From Lachnospiraceae bacterium UBA1753 (GTDB lineage: Bacteria; Bacillota; Clostridia; Lachnospirales; Lachnospiraceae), in NCBI GenBank assembly GCA_002317595.1, contig DCHL01000087.1:716-6149 (forward strand): a stretch of DNA of 5,434 bases. The letters are read 5' to 3'. Position numbers and translations under genes: made by a program. Below the pieces are notes generated by a model, which was given only the letters and a program-made list of their open reading frames with translations, was not told where the DNA came from and did no database searches. Below are positions 5,168 through 5,434 of the stretch, one piece after another (the stretch's first letter is position 1; each line of letters opens with the position of its first letter).

Positions 5168-5187
5168 GTTCGAATTAGAATTCGAAC
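5168..5187. repeat. Perfect 9-bp inverted repeat spanning a stop codon
   Basis: GTTCGAATT (5168-5176), two bases AG, then AATTCGAAC (5179-5187). The TAA stop of the right-edge gene (5177-5175) lies across the centre, and the last three sense codons form one arm. It precedes the terminator at 5107-5134. It may be a binding site, an RNA-stabilising hairpin or chance. Confidence 0.7.
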
Positions 5188-5434
5188 TGACCCTCCTGGC
5201 CATCTGCTACGTAGTAAACAACACCGTTCTCAGGCTGAACGTAGAACTTAACTTCCTTAGCTGCTACGCCTGTTGCTGCAAACTTAGCTGCGATATCCTC
5301 TGTTGTAACATTCTTTCCACCGAACTGGATCTCGAATGTTGCCTTAGCGGGAGCTGCCTTCTTAGGAGCTGCTGCCTTCTTTGCAGGTGCCTTCTCAGCT
5401 GCCTTCTTGGGAGCTGCTGCCTTCTTTGCAGGTG
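5175..5434 (-). CDS. Small Lys/Ala/Pro-rich protein with compact C-terminal domain, partial
   Basis: The frame is open to the right edge, so the start is missing; 85 residues plus TAA are visible. The first part is a histone-H1-like tail of PAKKAAAPKKAA repeats with a 15-residue period (two copies visible). A folded-looking domain of about 55 residues follows: ATFEIQFGGKNVTTEDIAAK, then a segment ending VKFYVQPENGVVYYVADG, closing with QEGQFEF. From memory this resembles the small Clostridia/Lachnospiraceae family DUF6465, in which a lysine-rich N-terminus precedes a domain ending in a 'VYVKPEE..AYYV.NG'-type strand pair. I could not verify this. The basic tail suggests nucleic-acid or polyanion binding, but that is inference. 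A strong terminator follows. Coding is supported by biased, repeat-consistent codons and a conserved-looking C-terminus. Confidence 0.82.
   Translation of the reverse strand, partial: PAKKAAAPKKAAEKAPAKKAAAPKKAAPAKATFEIQFGGKNVTTEDIAAKFAATGVAAKEVKFYVQPENGVVYYVADGQEGQFEF
5352..5434 (-). repeat. 45-bp in-frame direct repeat encoding the Lys/Ala tail
   Basis: Two copies of a 45-base unit are visible on the minus strand, beginning at 5434 and 5389. The first 38 bases match with one synonymous difference (CCC versus CCT). Each encodes PAKKAAAPKKAA. More copies may lie beyond the window, so tail length may vary between strains. Confidence 0.8.

Overview
The window looks like a chromosomal piece from a Firmicute of the Clostridia, most likely a Lachnospiraceae member (Butyrivibrio/Roseburia-like). 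The evidence is the hrcA-grpE-dnaK gene order under a CIRCE operator, strong AGGAGG-type ribosome binding sites, a canonical sigma-A promoter, and a lysine/alanine-rich small protein of a kind I associate with Lachnospiraceae. The family placement is inference. All recognisable genes lie on the minus strand, so the reading order is right to left.

Right edge (5175-5434): the C-terminal 85 residues of a small protein with a Pro-Ala-Lys repeat tail and a compact acidic C-terminal domain. A convincing minus-strand terminator at 5107-5134 closes this unit. Next (5017-3350) is a 555-residue polytopic membrane protein resembling GT-C fold glycosyltransferases, with its own weak candidate promoter and a poor ribosome binding site.

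Middle (2315-3349): about 1 kb without a credible gene but full of repeats. In minus-strand order it holds a 9-bp minisatellite of 13 units (3203-3319) and a tandem array of ten 35-36 bp palindromic elements at a 52-53 bp period (2658-3164). Then come a chain of five short hairpins (2525-2629), an isolated eleventh copy of the 36-bp element (2469-2504), and a terminator-like hairpin (2410-2448). This repeat district is the most unusual part of the window. I recognise no named element in it.

Left (1-2354): the heat-shock operon. A TTGACA/TATCTT promoter is followed by a perfect CIRCE operator and then hrcA, grpE and the first 137 codons of dnaK. HrcA would repress its own operon through CIRCE. 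GrpE is the nucleotide exchange factor for the DnaK chaperone. The grpE start is best placed at a TTG codon (1145) directly behind an AAGGAGG that overlaps the hrcA stop, not at the longer TTG start at 1184.
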